DNA of 64,000 bases from Pseudorasbora parva (GCF_024679245.1 NC_090195.1:1841800-1905799); one strand, 5' to 3'; numbered from the stretch's first letter, positions 33,140 to 57,807 are shown. The notes: generated by a model not told the origin, from the letters alone. Program-made: numbers and translations.

Positions 33140-34852
33140 AGCATAAGGCTTGCAGTCTCTTCTAATAAGCTGATGATTTAAATCAGGTGTGTGATGAGTA
33201 AGAAATGCAAAATTTCATCTAATCTAGTGTAAATTATTTATTACTTGTAAATGTGTTTACTATCGTTTGTAGATCTTCCTTACCTATTACAAATTACATT
33301 TATATGTATGCAAATCATTTACAGCACTTTCTGCATCCCCTAATCTAAAGTGTTCATCACACATAAAAATGTTTTAAATCATTTAGATCTTCAGGTTGTA
33401 TGTGTAACGTTGTCTCATGAGAGTTGGTCTAGAGTACGTACGTTTGCATGAGCACTAACAAACAAGGATGTACATGCTTTTAACTCACAGTTTTACGTAT
33501 GAACAACTTAAAAAGTTTAGAACTTTTTTTAAACATATTTTTAGGAATATTAATTTCATTAAATTAGATGTATTCTATTTAACCAGTAAGATTGATCAAA
33601 TATGTTCTGTCTCAACACATTTATCTTTTTTTAAATTTCTAATAATTTTATTTTGTTCTGTGTGAGATTTCTTGTTCCCTATTCAACTCGTTTAAAGACA
33701 TTCCTTCACTTCACCTGAGCCTGAATTTTAAAACTTTAAATCATTCACCATTTAATTATTACGTCATCATTTCATTTATATTTAGTTTCCCATGGGACAG
33801 TTGCTGACTATAACATGAAAGCCCACTATAAAATGATAGGGCTAGGGTGATACACCCATCTCCAATTCAATACTATCATGATACTTGGGTGCCAATATGA
33901 TATTTATTGTAATTTTTGTTTGCTTTTTTAACTGTAGACCCTGGGAAATGGTGTTTAACACTTAATGGTGCAGGTTGTAGGTCTCTCTGTCCACCATTTT
34001 TCACGTCTTCGTGTCCACTACTAGTAAGAGATGTGACGTGATGTAATACTCACAATGCAACATGTATCGCCAACACAGGGCTCAACGCTAAGACCATGTG
34101 ACCACCAAAAGCGTTTTTATCCAGCTGAAAACGCCTTGCTGTGAGCTTGGGAGCATTTTTGCAGCACCAAGTTTTTTTTTTTCTTCAGTTGAGACTCTTT
34201 GCTTGTTATGATCCGTAGTATCATTTTTTTACTGATTGTTTCTGTATTGATTCAATATAAAATGCAGATACAATGTAAAGTATTTTTTCTCTGGCTCTTG
34301 TTTTAACCCTTTCATGCATGGTGTCCACATTTGGGAACAGTTCATTTAAGGTCATTTGTCATGGTTATTTTCTCCAAACCACTTGAGGGCAGTGTCAGCA
34401 GATTGACAGCAGTATTGTAAAAGTGGCTAGCTACTGTCTTGTATTCCAAATAGTAATTGCTTGATGACATGATTAATCCAAGATTTTCACAGATAGCCAT
34501 GTGCCAAATGCCTCAGGCATATCTGTGAAAAACTTTTATACAAGGTGGTCAATTGAGGAAAAAAAAATGTGTATGATGAATATGTTAGTATTTTATAAAC
34601 TAAAATTTAGAGTAAAATGTAGTTTTAATGCACCAAAAAATAACTGTCTACGTATGTGGACTTAAAGGCATAAAGTCTGATTTATGTAACCTGCCAGTAT
34701 ATCTGTTCTATTTTTGCAAAGATGTTATGATTTGTCTTATAAAAGAGACATTAAACAAATATATCAAAACAATAACCATTAAAAATGACATATTACGGCA
34801 TTAAATGGCAACCTTACACATACATACTGAGACAGATTAGCATTTTGCACAG
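33140..34852. other. intergenic DNA with transposon scraps, no gene recognised
   Basis: Short hAT-like terminal sequences (AGGGCTAGGGTGATACA at about 33839 and CAGGGCTCAACGCTAAG at about 34077) appear without matching partners. The longest open frames are under 70 codons and unconvincing. Confidence 0.4.
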
Positions 34853-36348
34853 GTACCCTTACGCAACAAAAATATATTTCTCAATATATTAGTTGACAAT
34901 ATATTTCTCAATATATTAGTTGACAATATATTTCATGTGTCTCCATATATTGTGAAATTTACATGGTAATATATCATATGATATATTATATAATAATATA
35001 TTATATATGCAAGTTATATATTGCAATATATGGGAAAATACTGCAATTATTGCCGTTTTCATATATTGAATAAATACATATCATTATACTATTCAATATA
35101 TTGCTATGTATATTGAAATATATCCTACAATATATGAAATTATATATTGGAAGTCATTGTATATATATGTAAAATTATATGAGATAATATACCTCAATGT
35201 ACTGGATAATATAATCAGATTTATATGGGAACATATGTCTTAAATATATTGATTTATATTACATAGTATATAATTATCATATATATTGTATACATGGTAA
35301 ATATGAAATAATCTAATGTACACTGTCTGTCATATATTTTAAAATATAACAGATTAAAATATAATATAGAAATTAGGGCCGCGACTCGATTAAACAAAAT
35401 AATCTAATTAATTAGAGGCTTTGTAATTAATTAATCGCATTTTAATTGCATATAAATATTTGACCTGAGAACAATGAGAAGTAATTTTTCACATGTATTT
35501 TTAGTATACCATTGAATAATGACTGAATACATAAGCTTAATCAACAAAATATTGTTTATTTATTTCAGTCCAGCAGACCAGTGCATGTTTGCCAGTTTAG
35601 CAAAAGCATTTTTGTGATATTTGAGGCTCAATGTGCTGCGGTGATACGCGAATTCCTTGTTGTATAGCTTGCACACAACCATGCTCTTGACGACGCTTCC
35701 ATTCTTTCGTTTTTAAAACAAAATTTCCCATCCACGGGGCCATGCAAAGCAGTCTCATCAGCTTCTTCGTTCCATAGCTTCGTTCATGTTCACATGGTTC
35801 GTTGTTGTCGTGACTCCGGAGCCCTAGTTGGTGTTCCAGTATAATTGGTCTGTCGAAACTCATTCATTGAAAAACGTTCCGCGGTGCAAAAATAAGTGTG
35901 GTAAAAAAAATTTTTTTTTTTGCGTAATTAATTAACGCGTTAAAGTCACGTAATTAACGCGTTAAAGTCACGTAATTAATTAATCTTAATTAACGCGTTA
36001 AAGTCCCGGCCCTAATAGAAATATTTTCTAAATATAGAAAATATATTGAATGTCATGCACCATCTGATTTGGGCTATTGTTAATCAACCTCTGTAAACAT
36101 ATGCAGGAGCTTGCTTAACTCACAAAAAATACTTTGTTTCAATAAACATACATGAAATAATTCAGTTTTGTTTGTATATCAATGTATTTTAATATATGAA
36201 TCAATATATAGCAATAGGTTGTCCATCCATATATTGCTATATATTTTCAAATATATGAGGAAGTTTCTGATACATTGAAATATATTTTCTAATGTATTGC
36301 AATATAAATTCTAGTATATTGCAATATATTTTTGTTTCGTAAGGGTAC
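34853..36348. mobile_element. AT-rich palindromic element with GTACCCTTACG ends, split by a hAT element
   Basis: The outer ends are GTACCCTTACGCAACAAAAA and the inverse TTTTTGTTTCGTAAGGGTAC. The interior consists largely of ATATATTGCAATATAT-type palindromes on both sides of a hAT insertion at 35373-36014. Excluding that insertion the element is about 850 bp. It has no coding capacity and strong potential to form cruciforms. Confidence 0.65.
35373..36014 (-). mobile_element. hAT element with BED-finger remnant, 8-bp target duplication
   Basis: The ends TAGGGCCGCGACTCGATTAA and the inverse finishing TCCCGGCCCTA are flanked by ATAGAAAT at 35365-35372 and 36015-36022. On the minus strand near 35605-35695 a frame reads MVVCKLYNKEFAYHRSTLSL then KYHKNA. 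This has the form of a BED zinc finger of hAT/ZBED transposases (C-x2-C ... H), but the second Cys is now Tyr. Only this fragment of the transposase survives. Inside, near the right end, ACGCGTTAAAGTCACGTAATTA is repeated in tandem. Confidence 0.8.
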
Positions 36349-36551
36349 AAGGACAGCACAGGTCAAGCACTCAGTCCAGAATAATAGGGAATATCCCAGA
36401 GGACAGTGGAAGGGACAGTAAGCGCAGTGATGACGAGTATTAGCCAGCAAAGCCCAGCTCTAGGTTTCCACATATATGTACCTACCAATATAATTACTAT
36501 AATGTGTTTTATGGTTATTATATTATATATAATTTGTTTTTAACAACTGGG

Positions 36552-36557
<6 letters not shown>

Positions 36558-36615
<58 letters not shown>
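36558..36615. repeat. (AT)n microsatellite
   Basis: About 29 TA units lie directly beside the left end of the DD37E Tc1-like element, which inserted at a TA within or beside this array. Confidence 0.9.
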
Positions 36616-36621
<6 letters not shown>

Positions 36622-38169
36622 CAGGGAGTGCAGAATTATTAGGCAAATGAGTATTTTGACCACATCAAAATATCGTGGATCGTTATGCATGTTGTCTTAC
36701 TCCAAGCTGTATAGGCTGGAAAGCCTACTACCAATTAAGCATATTAGGTGATGTTCATCTCTGTAATGAGAAGGGGTGTGGTCTAATGACATCAACACCC
36801 TATATCAGGTGTGCATAATTATTAGGCAACTTCCTTTCCTTTGGCAAAATGGGTCAAAAGAAGGACTTGACAGGCTCAGAAAAGTCAAAAATAGTGAGAT
36901 ATATTGCAGAGGGATACAACAGTCTTAAAATAGCCAAGCTTCTGAAGCGTGATCATCGAACAATCAAGCGTTTCATTCAAAATAGTCAACAGGGTCGTAA
37001 GAAGCGTGTGGAAAAACCAAGGCGCAAAATAACTGCCCGTGAACTGAGAAAAGTCAAGCGTGCAGCTGCCAAGATGCCACTTGCCACCAGTTTGGCCATA
37101 TTTCAGAGCTGCAACATCACTGAAGTGCCCAAAAGCACAAGGTGTGCAATACTCAGAGACATGGCCAAGGTAAGAAAGGCAGAAAGTCGACCACCACTGA
37201 ACAAGACACACAAGCTGAAACGTCAAGACTGGGCCAAGAAATATCTCAAGACTGATTTTTCTAAGGTTTTATGGACTGATGAAATGAGAGTGAGTCTTGA
37301 TGGGCCAGATGGATGGGCCCGTGGCTGGATTGGTAAAGGGCAGAGAGCTCCAGTCCGACTCAGACGCCAGCGAGGTGGAGGTGGAGGTGGAGTACTGGTT
37401 TGGGCTGGTATCATCAAAGATGAGCTTGTGGGGCCTTTTCGGGTTGAGGATGGAGTCAAGCTCAACTCCCAGTCCTACTGCCAGTTTCTGGAAGACACCT
37501 TCTTCAAGCAGTGGTACAGGAAGAAGTCTGCATCCTTCAAGAAAAACATGATTTTCATGCAGGACAATGCTCCATCACACGCGTCCAAGTACTCCACAGC
37601 GTGGCTGGCAAGAAAGGGTATAAAAGAAGAAAATCTAATGATATGGCCTCCTTGTTCACCTGATCTGAACCCCATTGAGAACCTGTGGTCCATCATCAAA
37701 TGTGCGATTTACAAGGAGGGAAAACAGTACACCTCTCTGAACAGTGTCTGGGAGGCTGTGGTTGCTGCTGCACGCAATGTTGATGGTGAACAGATCAAAA
37801 CACTGACAGAATCCATGGATGGCCTTGCAAAGAAAGGTGGCTATATTGGTCACTGATTTGTTTTTGTTTGGTTTTTGAATGTCAGAAATGTATATTTGTG
37901 AATGTTGAGATGTTATATTGGTTTCACTGGTAAAAATAAATAATTGAAATGGGTATAAATTTGTTTTTTGTTAAGTTGCCTAATAATTATGCACAGTAAT
38001 AGTCACCTGCACACACGGATATCCCCCTAAAATAGCTAAAACTAAAACTTCCAAAAATATTCAGCTTTGATATTAATTAGTTTTTTGTGTTCATTGAGAA
38101 CATGGTTGTTGTTCAATAATAAAATGAATCCACAAAAATACAACTTGCCTAATAATTCTGCGCTCCCTG
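36622..38169 (+). mobile_element. complete Tc1-like transposon, 1548 bp, with double (IR/DR) terminal repeats
   Basis: The element is bounded by TA at 36620-36621 and 38170-38171. The outer ends are CAGGGAGTGCAGAATTATTA and the inverse finishing AATAATTCTGCGCTCCCTG. Each side also has an inner copy: GCATAATTATTAGGCAACTT at about 36812-36831 and its exact inverse AAGTTGCCTAATAATTATGC at about 37973-37992. Two repeats per end spaced about 180 bases apart is the IR/DR arrangement used by Sleeping Beauty-type elements. A full transposase frame lies between. Confidence 0.92.
36849..37856 (+). CDS. Tc1/mariner transposase, intact, DD37E spacing (335 aa)
   Basis: The enzyme excises and inserts the surrounding element by DDE/RNase-H-fold chemistry. 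The N-terminal part (1-110) has two helix-turn-helix regions for TIR binding; a basic stretch RKKRVEKPRRK (50-60) may act as nuclear localisation signal. Catalytic residues are visible: D144 in VLWTDEM, D239 in FMQDNAPSHAS and E277 in [11 protein letters not shown]. The count between D239 and E277 is 37 residues, not the 34 of classical Tc1, so this is a DD37E-type enzyme. A Gly-rich run lies at about 176-181. There is no stop or frameshift, and the length is normal for the superfamily. Activity is not proven. Confidence 0.93.
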   Translation: MGQKKDLTGSEKSKIVRYIAEGYNSLKIAKLLKRDHRTIKRFIQNSQQGRKKRVEKPRRKITARELRKVKRAAAKMPLATSLAIFQSCNITEVPKSTRCAILRDMAKVRKAESRPPLNKTHKLKRQDWAKKYLKTDFSKVLWTDEMRVSLDGPDGWARGWIGKGQRAPVRLRRQRGGGGGGVLVWAGIIKDELVGPFRVEDGVKLNSQSYCQFLEDTFFKQWYRKKSASFKKNMIFMQDNAPSHASKYSTAWLARKGIKEENLMIWPPCSPDLNPIENLWSIIKCAIYKEGKQYTSLNSVWEAVVAAARNVDGEQIKTLTESMDGLAKKGGYIGH

Positions 38170-38171
38170 TA

Positions 38172-40030
38172 TAGCTTAACATTCCAGAATAAAAAACACA
38201 ATGTCCATATTGTCATCTGTGGCTTTGTCCCATTTTGCGCCTTAGTTGAATGGTGTCTACATACGTGGACAGTTAAATAAATCAAATAAAGCTAAATTTT
38301 GTAAAAATGAAAATGGATTTCAATTTTAGCATCATATTAAAGTAATAAAAATAATCTTAAAAAAATCTAGATAGTTTTTTTCTTTATTCATGCATTAAAG
38401 GGTTAAATTATTTTGTTCCGTAATTATGTTTGTTCATCTGCTGACGCTGTACATGCAGAATGTGGCGATTGGTCTGTGTTGTATTTGTCCCGCCCCTCCT
38501 CCACTCTTATTGGATGGCTGGGTGAAAAGTGACAGTGATGAGCTCTGCTTTTTACTCAAAGTTGAACATTCTTCAACTCTTGGCCTAAATACTCGCTCAG
38601 CGCCTCGTTACGCTCATGCCGTTCTAAAAACGCTTCGGTGGACTCACAGCCTAAGGGTTTTTTCTTTTGGCTTCAAATTTTTGGCCCCACCACAAAAAGT
38701 AGTCTTTCTTTCTTTTTTTTTTAAAGAACTAGTTATTGTTTTTAACCCATAACCTTAATAAAAAAGGCTGTGACACCAGCATCAGCATAACTATAATTTG
38801 AAATATTGTTAAAAGTCAACTGTCAGTAAAAATTACAAGCAATAGCACAAACACAATACAACACACATACAAATGAAATAAATAATTTATAAAGGTATAG
38901 TCATGTTTAGTTCTTTATTAATTAAAAACTCATAACTGACTATAAAGTGGTACTATAATAGGAAACACTTTACTTTCACAGTGTTTTCTAATTTGTTACA
39001 GTTACAATACGGTTCAGTTAATTTATACATTTGTGTATGCATTAGGTAACATAAACTTAAAACGAGCAAATTATGGTTTTACAGCATAGAAATATAGGTT
39101 AATGTTAATTTCAAACATTTCAATATTTTTTTATTTTTTTAAATATAGCACAAAAAAAAATTGTTCATGGTACTTAATGCATTAACAAATTTGATTAAAT
39201 TGAACCCTAGTGTAAAGTGTAGCAGTGTTTCTTTCCTGAGCAATACCAGACTGTGTACATTGTGTATATATATATAAACTTGCACTTAGAAATGTATGCT
39301 TCATATGAGATTTAATAGGGGTGGTTCCCTCAAGTGGTGGTGACCGACTATTGCAGCTCTCACATTCACAGCATTGACAAGGTTACTTTAGGTTTAGAAC
39401 TAATATATTTCTAATGTATTTCTAATAGAAAATGTATTTAGAACTAATATATAACTAATGTAATTCCAACACAATTGATAAGAAAGAGTTCTTCTAAATT
39501 TAGCTGAACTGTAAATTCTTAGTCTAACGATGATGGCTGTTCACATAAATAATTTATATCGACTATAATCCAAATCATAATTCACATTTACTATAGAGAT
39601 ATAGTACTGTATGTAGTACTCAAAATTGTTCCATACAATTATACTGCTCTTTCAAAACTGAATAAATCTAATTTAATGACTTTGATGGAGGCATTATAAG
39701 AGATCCATGTGCACTTTAAATTATAATGGCTTAGGGAATTTTATTCCCTGAGGATGAGCTGTGTCAAAACATACAGTAAAATGGGCAGTAGCTTTCAACT
39801 AAATCTGCATATATGTGGTTTGCAGTAGTTTGGTAAAATTGGTAAATATCATGTATCTTTGAATGGCTGACCATACTTCAAAGGACAGTTTAAGAAGATT
39901 TTAGCCTTGTCTGTGGCACATAAAGTACATTTAGGCAACTGGTTTACTGTTGTGTTCAGGATCATGTTGGGACATTGCAGTGTTTACATTGTTAAAAAAA
40001 AGACAAAAGGATAAGGTATTCATTTTCATG
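38172..40030. other. intergenic DNA between Tc1-like element and gene B, no gene recognised
   Basis: This is AT-rich sequence with only short open frames. A 108-codon frame at 38426-38752 has no recognisable similarity. No clear inverted-repeat element was identified. Confidence 0.4.
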
Positions 40031-40035
40031 TCTGG

Positions 40036-40041
40036 TTTATT
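40036..40041 (-). terminator. polyadenylation signal of myosin gene B
   Basis: AATAAA on the minus strand lies 64 bases downstream of the TGA stop (40105-40107). Transcript end is expected near 40015-40020. Confidence 0.7.
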
Positions 40042-40104
40042 CTACAGAACTACAGAAGAGATTGTCATGGCAATCAATGTTTAGAGAGATCCATCTTAAT
40101 ATTT

Positions 40105-52354
<12,250 letters not shown>

Positions 52355-52610
52355 CTTTCAATCAGACTGAGGCATAGATGACAAAATTATAAGAACTTGT
52401 AAAACTTGTTTACAATTAAAAAAGTAGTTTAAAAAAATCCTTATTTGTAAAAGTAATAAATATAATGATTTATAAATACATTTCAAATTATTTATAGTTT
52501 TTTAAAAGAAATTATTTAATTCAAAAGAAAATATTGCATAAACATACATATACTAGAACATACAATATACTATAAAATATTGTGTTGACATTTATGAAAG
52601 CATGCCTTAC

Positions 52611-52790
52611 CAGATGAAATCCCAAGAAAGTTTAAGTCCTTTCAATGAAAAAGAAACATCATTAATGAGAAATCATCTTATTCTATTGTCCTCATGAACA
52701 ATTCAATTGAACCATGCTCTTACCTTTTAGATGGCACAATGATGTGAGCTTGCAATATTGTGCTGTAATGTATCTCTTTATATAGAGACA
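52611..52790 (-). promoter_or_regulatory. gene B core promoter, TATA box and two leader exons
   Basis: On the minus strand CTCTATATAAAGAG (about 52774-52787) is a canonical TATA box. Counting 30 bases puts the start near 52755. Exon 1 then ends at 52724 (ATCTAAAAG followed by GTAAGA). Exon 2 is 52611-52638 and ends TCATCTG followed by GTAAGG. The coding exon begins right at the ATG after GATTGAAAG. E-boxes CATCTG and CACTTG lie just upstream (about 52810-52832). The core promoter is stronger in appearance than that of gene A and not alignable to it. Confidence 0.7.
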
Positions 52791-52905
52791 ATGACTGTGA
52801 CGTTGACCATCTGTATTTGGTTCGGGTCACTTGTCTGAGTCACATTAGTTTAGCATGTAGAGTGAAAATCAGAGTGGATGTAAATCACAATGGTGCTATT
52901 TTTGT

Positions 52906-52908
<3 letters not shown>

Positions 52909-52940
<32 letters not shown>
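52909..52940. repeat. (TA)n microsatellite upstream of gene B
   Basis: About 16 TA units lie roughly 150 bases upstream of the predicted start site. Confidence 0.9.
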
Positions 52941-52947
<7 letters not shown>

Positions 52948-54106
52948 AAATAAGATGATATATTTATATCTGAGCATTTTTTTATATTGAAATGAACTTC
53001 AGTTATATTCCAGTAATAATGCACTATGATGCTTTTCTTGAACTGTGTCATTTTCTGCCCTTAAAGAGAGACAGGCATGCACTGGGAATTTCACAGGTTT
53101 ATCTTTGTGCTCAAGGATCAAGACAAGGTAACAATGCCTCATGAGCAAGACGGCTGTCACGGAACAGTAAAATTGTCCGTAGACAGCTGTAACGGCAACA
53201 ATGAATATCTGCACTTGCGACCTTTTGTTCTCCACCAATGCAGAGACAGCTGCAACTCTTGCTTGTTCTTATTTGTTGCTATGACCTTTCTTGATTTACC
53301 AATGCTATATGATATCCATCATTTGTGTATTTACAGGTTGCATCAAGTAATGAACTTGATACAACCTGTAAAACACAAATCCTGGATATGAACAATAGCT
53401 TAATTCATGTTAATCCATGTTCATTCTGTTTAAAGAAGTTAATATATTCTGAATGCATTACAGCAGTGTTACTGTTTCTGAGCATAAGTTGACATGAAGG
53501 TGCTTATAATTATTCCTTCTTAACAGTTAGAATGTGGTGAGAAGGTTAAACTAACCATCTTAGCCCCAGATCTGGTTGTATACAGTGTTAATGTATTGTC
53601 AGCTCTATGGCGTTGATTTGTTTGGGAGCTCTGCCATCACTTAAGACCTTTACTGAGGTTTCTGGCCTGCCTTAACCTCTCCCCCCTCAGTTATTCTGCA
53701 CTCTCTCCACAAGCACCTTACATAGTCTTAGCACTTGGGCAGTCTATCTATTCCCTCATCCTTTACAGAGCCTCATTATCACCTGTCTATTTGCCCTTGT
53801 TTATCAGAACTCAGGAGCAAGAATGGAAGAAATGGGGGCAACCGTATGTCTAATAAAGTGTGTCATGGGAGCTTCATTTTGTTACTGGTTGAATCTTTTG
53901 GGTTAAATAGGAATCCATTGTGTCTCAACTTCCTGTCTTCTGTCTTCAGACAATGCAGCTAGTTTTGCTTCTAAAAATGTATTTAACCCTCAATAATGAA
54001 TAATGAATGAATTTCAGGTATGTGACTGAGATGGAGCTAAGCAACAGGACAAAGGAAATATATTTTGCAATGCCTATTATATTTCAAATTATCAAAAGAT
54101 TTGACT
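52941..54106. other. upstream flank of gene B, no gene recognised
   Basis: There are overlapping open frames of 79 and 104 codons on opposite strands at 52999-53391. Neither has recognisable domains or splice-supported extension. Short stretches may be distantly related to 28870-29050 in the gene A flank, but I could not align them with confidence. Confidence 0.35.
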
Positions 54107-54460
54107 ACACTGCAAAAAAAATGCTCTTCTCTCAAATATCAAACAATTCTTAAATCAAGATTTGTTCACTAGTAATTTTATAAGTAAAATGACATAAGAT
54201 ATTTGTTCTTGTTTTCTGGGGGGTCCAATGGGGGAGGAAAAATAATTTTATTTCTGTTTGGGAAACAAGAAACAAGATCTCAATCAGAAACAAGATTATT
54301 TTTCTTACCTAATTGGCAAATAATTTAGCTTGTTTTAAGTAAAAACTCACTTAATTTGGATTTTTTTCAACAAAACAAGAAAAAATATCTTGCGTAATTT
54401 TAATGTAATTGTTAGGTATTTAGACTAAACAAGACACAAATAGTAGAAGAGCATTTTGGA
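54107..54460. mobile_element. MITE with CACTGCAAAAAAAATGCTCTTCT ends
   Basis: The left end CTGCAAAAAAAATGCTCTTC and the right end AGAAGAGCATTTTG are inverted repeats. The interior includes the AACAAGA/TCTTGTTT-rich sequence common in fish elements of this type. It is non-coding. Confidence 0.6.
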
Positions 54461-57194
54461 CTTGTACTATTTTGAATGTTTTTGAAAGAAGTCTCATGCT
54501 AACAAACAGTAGTATTGTGTCATTGCATATTATTCATTATTCAGTAAATACAAATAACTGAATAGTTGGTAATGATGAATGTTATAAGTAAAATATTTGG
54601 GATTTTAAACAACATATTGCAATGTGAGTATAGGGTAAAATTAGGTTGATTGGGACACTTTTTTCCCAGTCATTTCAGTAGCAACATTTTTCTAAATAAT
54701 TTGATTTTGTAAACTACCCGATACACACAATACTCAAATATCACTGAGTTTCGGTTTATTTATAAGACACACGTGCAATACATGATTACAGCAGCGCTAA
54801 GTCTATGTCTGTTATATTTGCTTCTTATTAAATAAGAAGCGAATATATGAAAAACATTGATTTAAGTTTAAATTAAGATACAATTTATTCAAATGAAATT
54901 CACTTTAAAAAATCTACATATATTATATAAAAAAATACCATTAGGCTATAATATTTAAGCATCAATATGAAACAAAATACGTTTTACTGGTGCTATATTT
55001 ATAGCATCTGAGCAGACATTTGCGAATAAAATCTGTCTTTATGTGACATTAGTCTATTTTAAAATAAACACTTCCTAATCAGGCCAAATAAATTGTCTAA
55101 AAAGTCTTGCATCTATGATATTTTATGTTGCAGCAGCATTCATATTTAAACGGTCTTTTTGCGTTTAATATTCACAGACACTCGAATAAAATTACCTCTT
55201 AATTCTCGCCTGGATCCATTACTCTTAGAAATAAACAGCTTTTTCTGAGGTAAATTATTCCATGATCATTCCTCACCACATCTATAAACGATGTAAAGTC
55301 AAGTGTTGATGTGTTTATTGAGTTAATGTTGAGTTGAGATGTGGGCGTCACTGCTCTCACAGGGAGTGCGTAAAATTTAAATTCCAAAAGAGTTTTTTTT
55401 AATTTAGCAAAAAGCAAAACAATTCGGTTTTTTTTTGGGACTGTACCCAGAAAATTATAGAGACTTGACAGATTATAATGACGTATAACACTTGCCTGAA
55501 TGATAAAAATATTTTTTTAAAGAGCATTTATCAAAAGAGTTATAAGAGTCTCTTTGACACTAGGAAAAAAAGTCTATTGCGCCGACTCCTGGGCGTTAAA
55601 TGCTGGAGTAGGTGTAATTCTTTAGCAATAAACAATGGAACATTGATTAAACACAACAGTGGCAAGAAAACATTTTTTGATGTGTGACCAGTAGAAGATT
55701 GATACGTCACAGCATGATCAGCAGTAAAGTTATAAAAAAAATATGCTGCTGATTGTAACGTCACATCAAAACAGTTGCAGTGTTGAAAGAAAATGAGCAT
55801 GCTCATAGTCTAGTATGACTGCGGCTTAATGAGGAGATCGACAAATATTTTTACACAGCTTAGAAGAGCTGTAAATGTTAACAGGTGGATAGATAAGAAG
55901 CAATTGTGCTTTTAAAATGTAGAATAATAAGGTATCTTGTAGGGTTGGTACGGATACCATTTTTTGAGCTTCGAAGCTTCAGTAGTAATTAACACAAAAT
56001 ATTCAAAGTTTTGGAGGAAGGGGGCTGAACATATTCTTCTCTCTAATCCAGAGCCGGAAGCGGCGTACCTCACGCGGGCAGGGCTTATATTTCATTTTTT
56101 TACAAGAGTGAAGAGCTGAATTATATGATGATCATGGAAGATTTGGTTTCAAAGTGAAATTTGAAAGCGCCTATTGTACTGTTTTGTACTGTCTAAACCG
56201 AAAGTAAAATGTGCTTTGCCCAGCAGTTCTCAGCAGTCTACAAACAGACAGAGGCCATCAAACACATCTTGCCCCGTCGTGATGATAACCGCCATCAGGC
56301 CACTGAGGACTGGCCTCCAATATAAATACGTTAAATATTTTGGGTTAATAAACATTTTACTGGTTGTGTAAAATAGGCACATAATATTGAAGGATTAATT
56401 GATATACCCCTGAATCGAAGCGTATCGCAGAACTTTTTGAGGTATCAAAAAACATTGTAGTATCGATATTGTATTGAATCGTAATGAACCATCCAATTTA
56501 GACCCCTAGTGTCCAGGCTAAAAACTTGACAGATAGCTCCAATATGAAGCACTGGATCACATAGCATGCTTGAGGGGTATGGCCCCTCAGTCAGCACTCT
56601 GAGGGACAGCAACAGACTTCAAGTTGTCTTGTTTACATGGCATTGTTTCCTTTACTTTAGCCTTGAGGACAAAGATAACCTGTTACATTCCTTTGAGTGA
56701 CTCTGTGTTAGAAGAGAGGGTGGTTTGAAACAGTATGTAGAACACATCTCATCTGTAGACGTCCATCACTTGCATGAACTCTTACTATTTAAGTTACATG
56801 AACTATTACATGACCTAATGCCTCCTCCGTGCTATGCTTATGATATTGTTTAAACACCTTGAACTTTCAAAAGCTAAGATGACCTCTCATTGAACAGTGC
56901 TAATCTGCAAACTGACTCCTATTTATTTCATTGCCTGTATGTCTAAGAAAAATTGTCAAGTTTATAACTTTTTTTAAGCTCTGTATGTGTGTCAGAGACT
57001 CCTCAAATAGTAATGTATGTGCTAAGATTTATGGAGCTCTTAATATAGCACAAGTGACTGAAGTTCAAATGTTGAAGTTGCCTCAATTTCCCTCCTCCTT
57101 TCCGACTTAATTTAACACGTCTGTTAGTACCACTGCATCATCTAATATCTTATATAATTTTTTTGTGCTATTTCAGTATAACTGTATAATTTAC
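54461..57194. other. intergenic DNA, mostly unrecognised
   Basis: A possible hAT-like fragment (starts TAGGGTTGGTACGGATACC at 55940, ends GACCCCTA at about 56508) has poorly matching ends. A GC-rich GCGGCGTACCTCACGCGGGC lies at about 56058. No exon or gene is supported. Confidence 0.35.
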
Positions 57195-57406
57195 AAATCT
57201 AATACATATACAGACACTGGTGGATAATGAGCTGCTTGTGTGTAAGAACAATTAAATCACAGCCGTTGCAATTTGATAATTGCACTGAGCCATATCTTGT
57301 TTTTTAGTTTTATGTCATCCAGCTAAAATCAAATGTTCTTAACCAGCATTTACAGTGGCAAACAACTTTGCGTATAAACCAGACAACATACTATTATATC
57401 CTAAAA
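57195..57406. repeat. B-side copy of the myosin-flank duplication, left part
   Basis: The sequence ATAATGAGCTGCTTGTGTGT and the following AATTAAATCACA ... AACAACTTTGCGTAT match 30325-30490 upstream of gene A. Short gaps are present, such as GCCGTTGCAATTTGATAATT which is absent from A. Homology breaks exactly at the transposon edge at 57407 and resumes at 61122. Confidence 0.75.
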
Positions 57407-57807
57407 CAAACCCGATTTCAAAAAAGTTGGGACACTGTACAAATTGTGAATAAAAACAGAATGCAATAATGTGAAAGTCAAATTTTTATATTTTATTCAG
57501 AATACAACATAGATGACATATCAAATGTTTAAACTGAGAAAATTTATTTTTTTTAAGGGAAAAATAAGTTGATTTTAAATTTCATGGCATCAAAAGTTGG
57601 GACAAGGCCATGTTTACCGCTGTGTGGCTTCCCCTCTTCTTTTTACAACGTTCTGCAGTGTTTCCCCCTACAATGTTGGATTTTTAGTGCCGCTGCTAGT
57701 TCTTCACATAATGAGTAATATTTTTGTGGAGAATCTGAATCTGAGAATCTGTAATCTGTATATCAGTGAGCTTGCAATCATTTGCTATAGCGACTGACAC
57801 TTATATA

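Noticed and set aside
55940..56508. Complete hAT element
   Set aside because: The ends share only TAGGG and the flanking octamers do not match, so completeness is unsupported.
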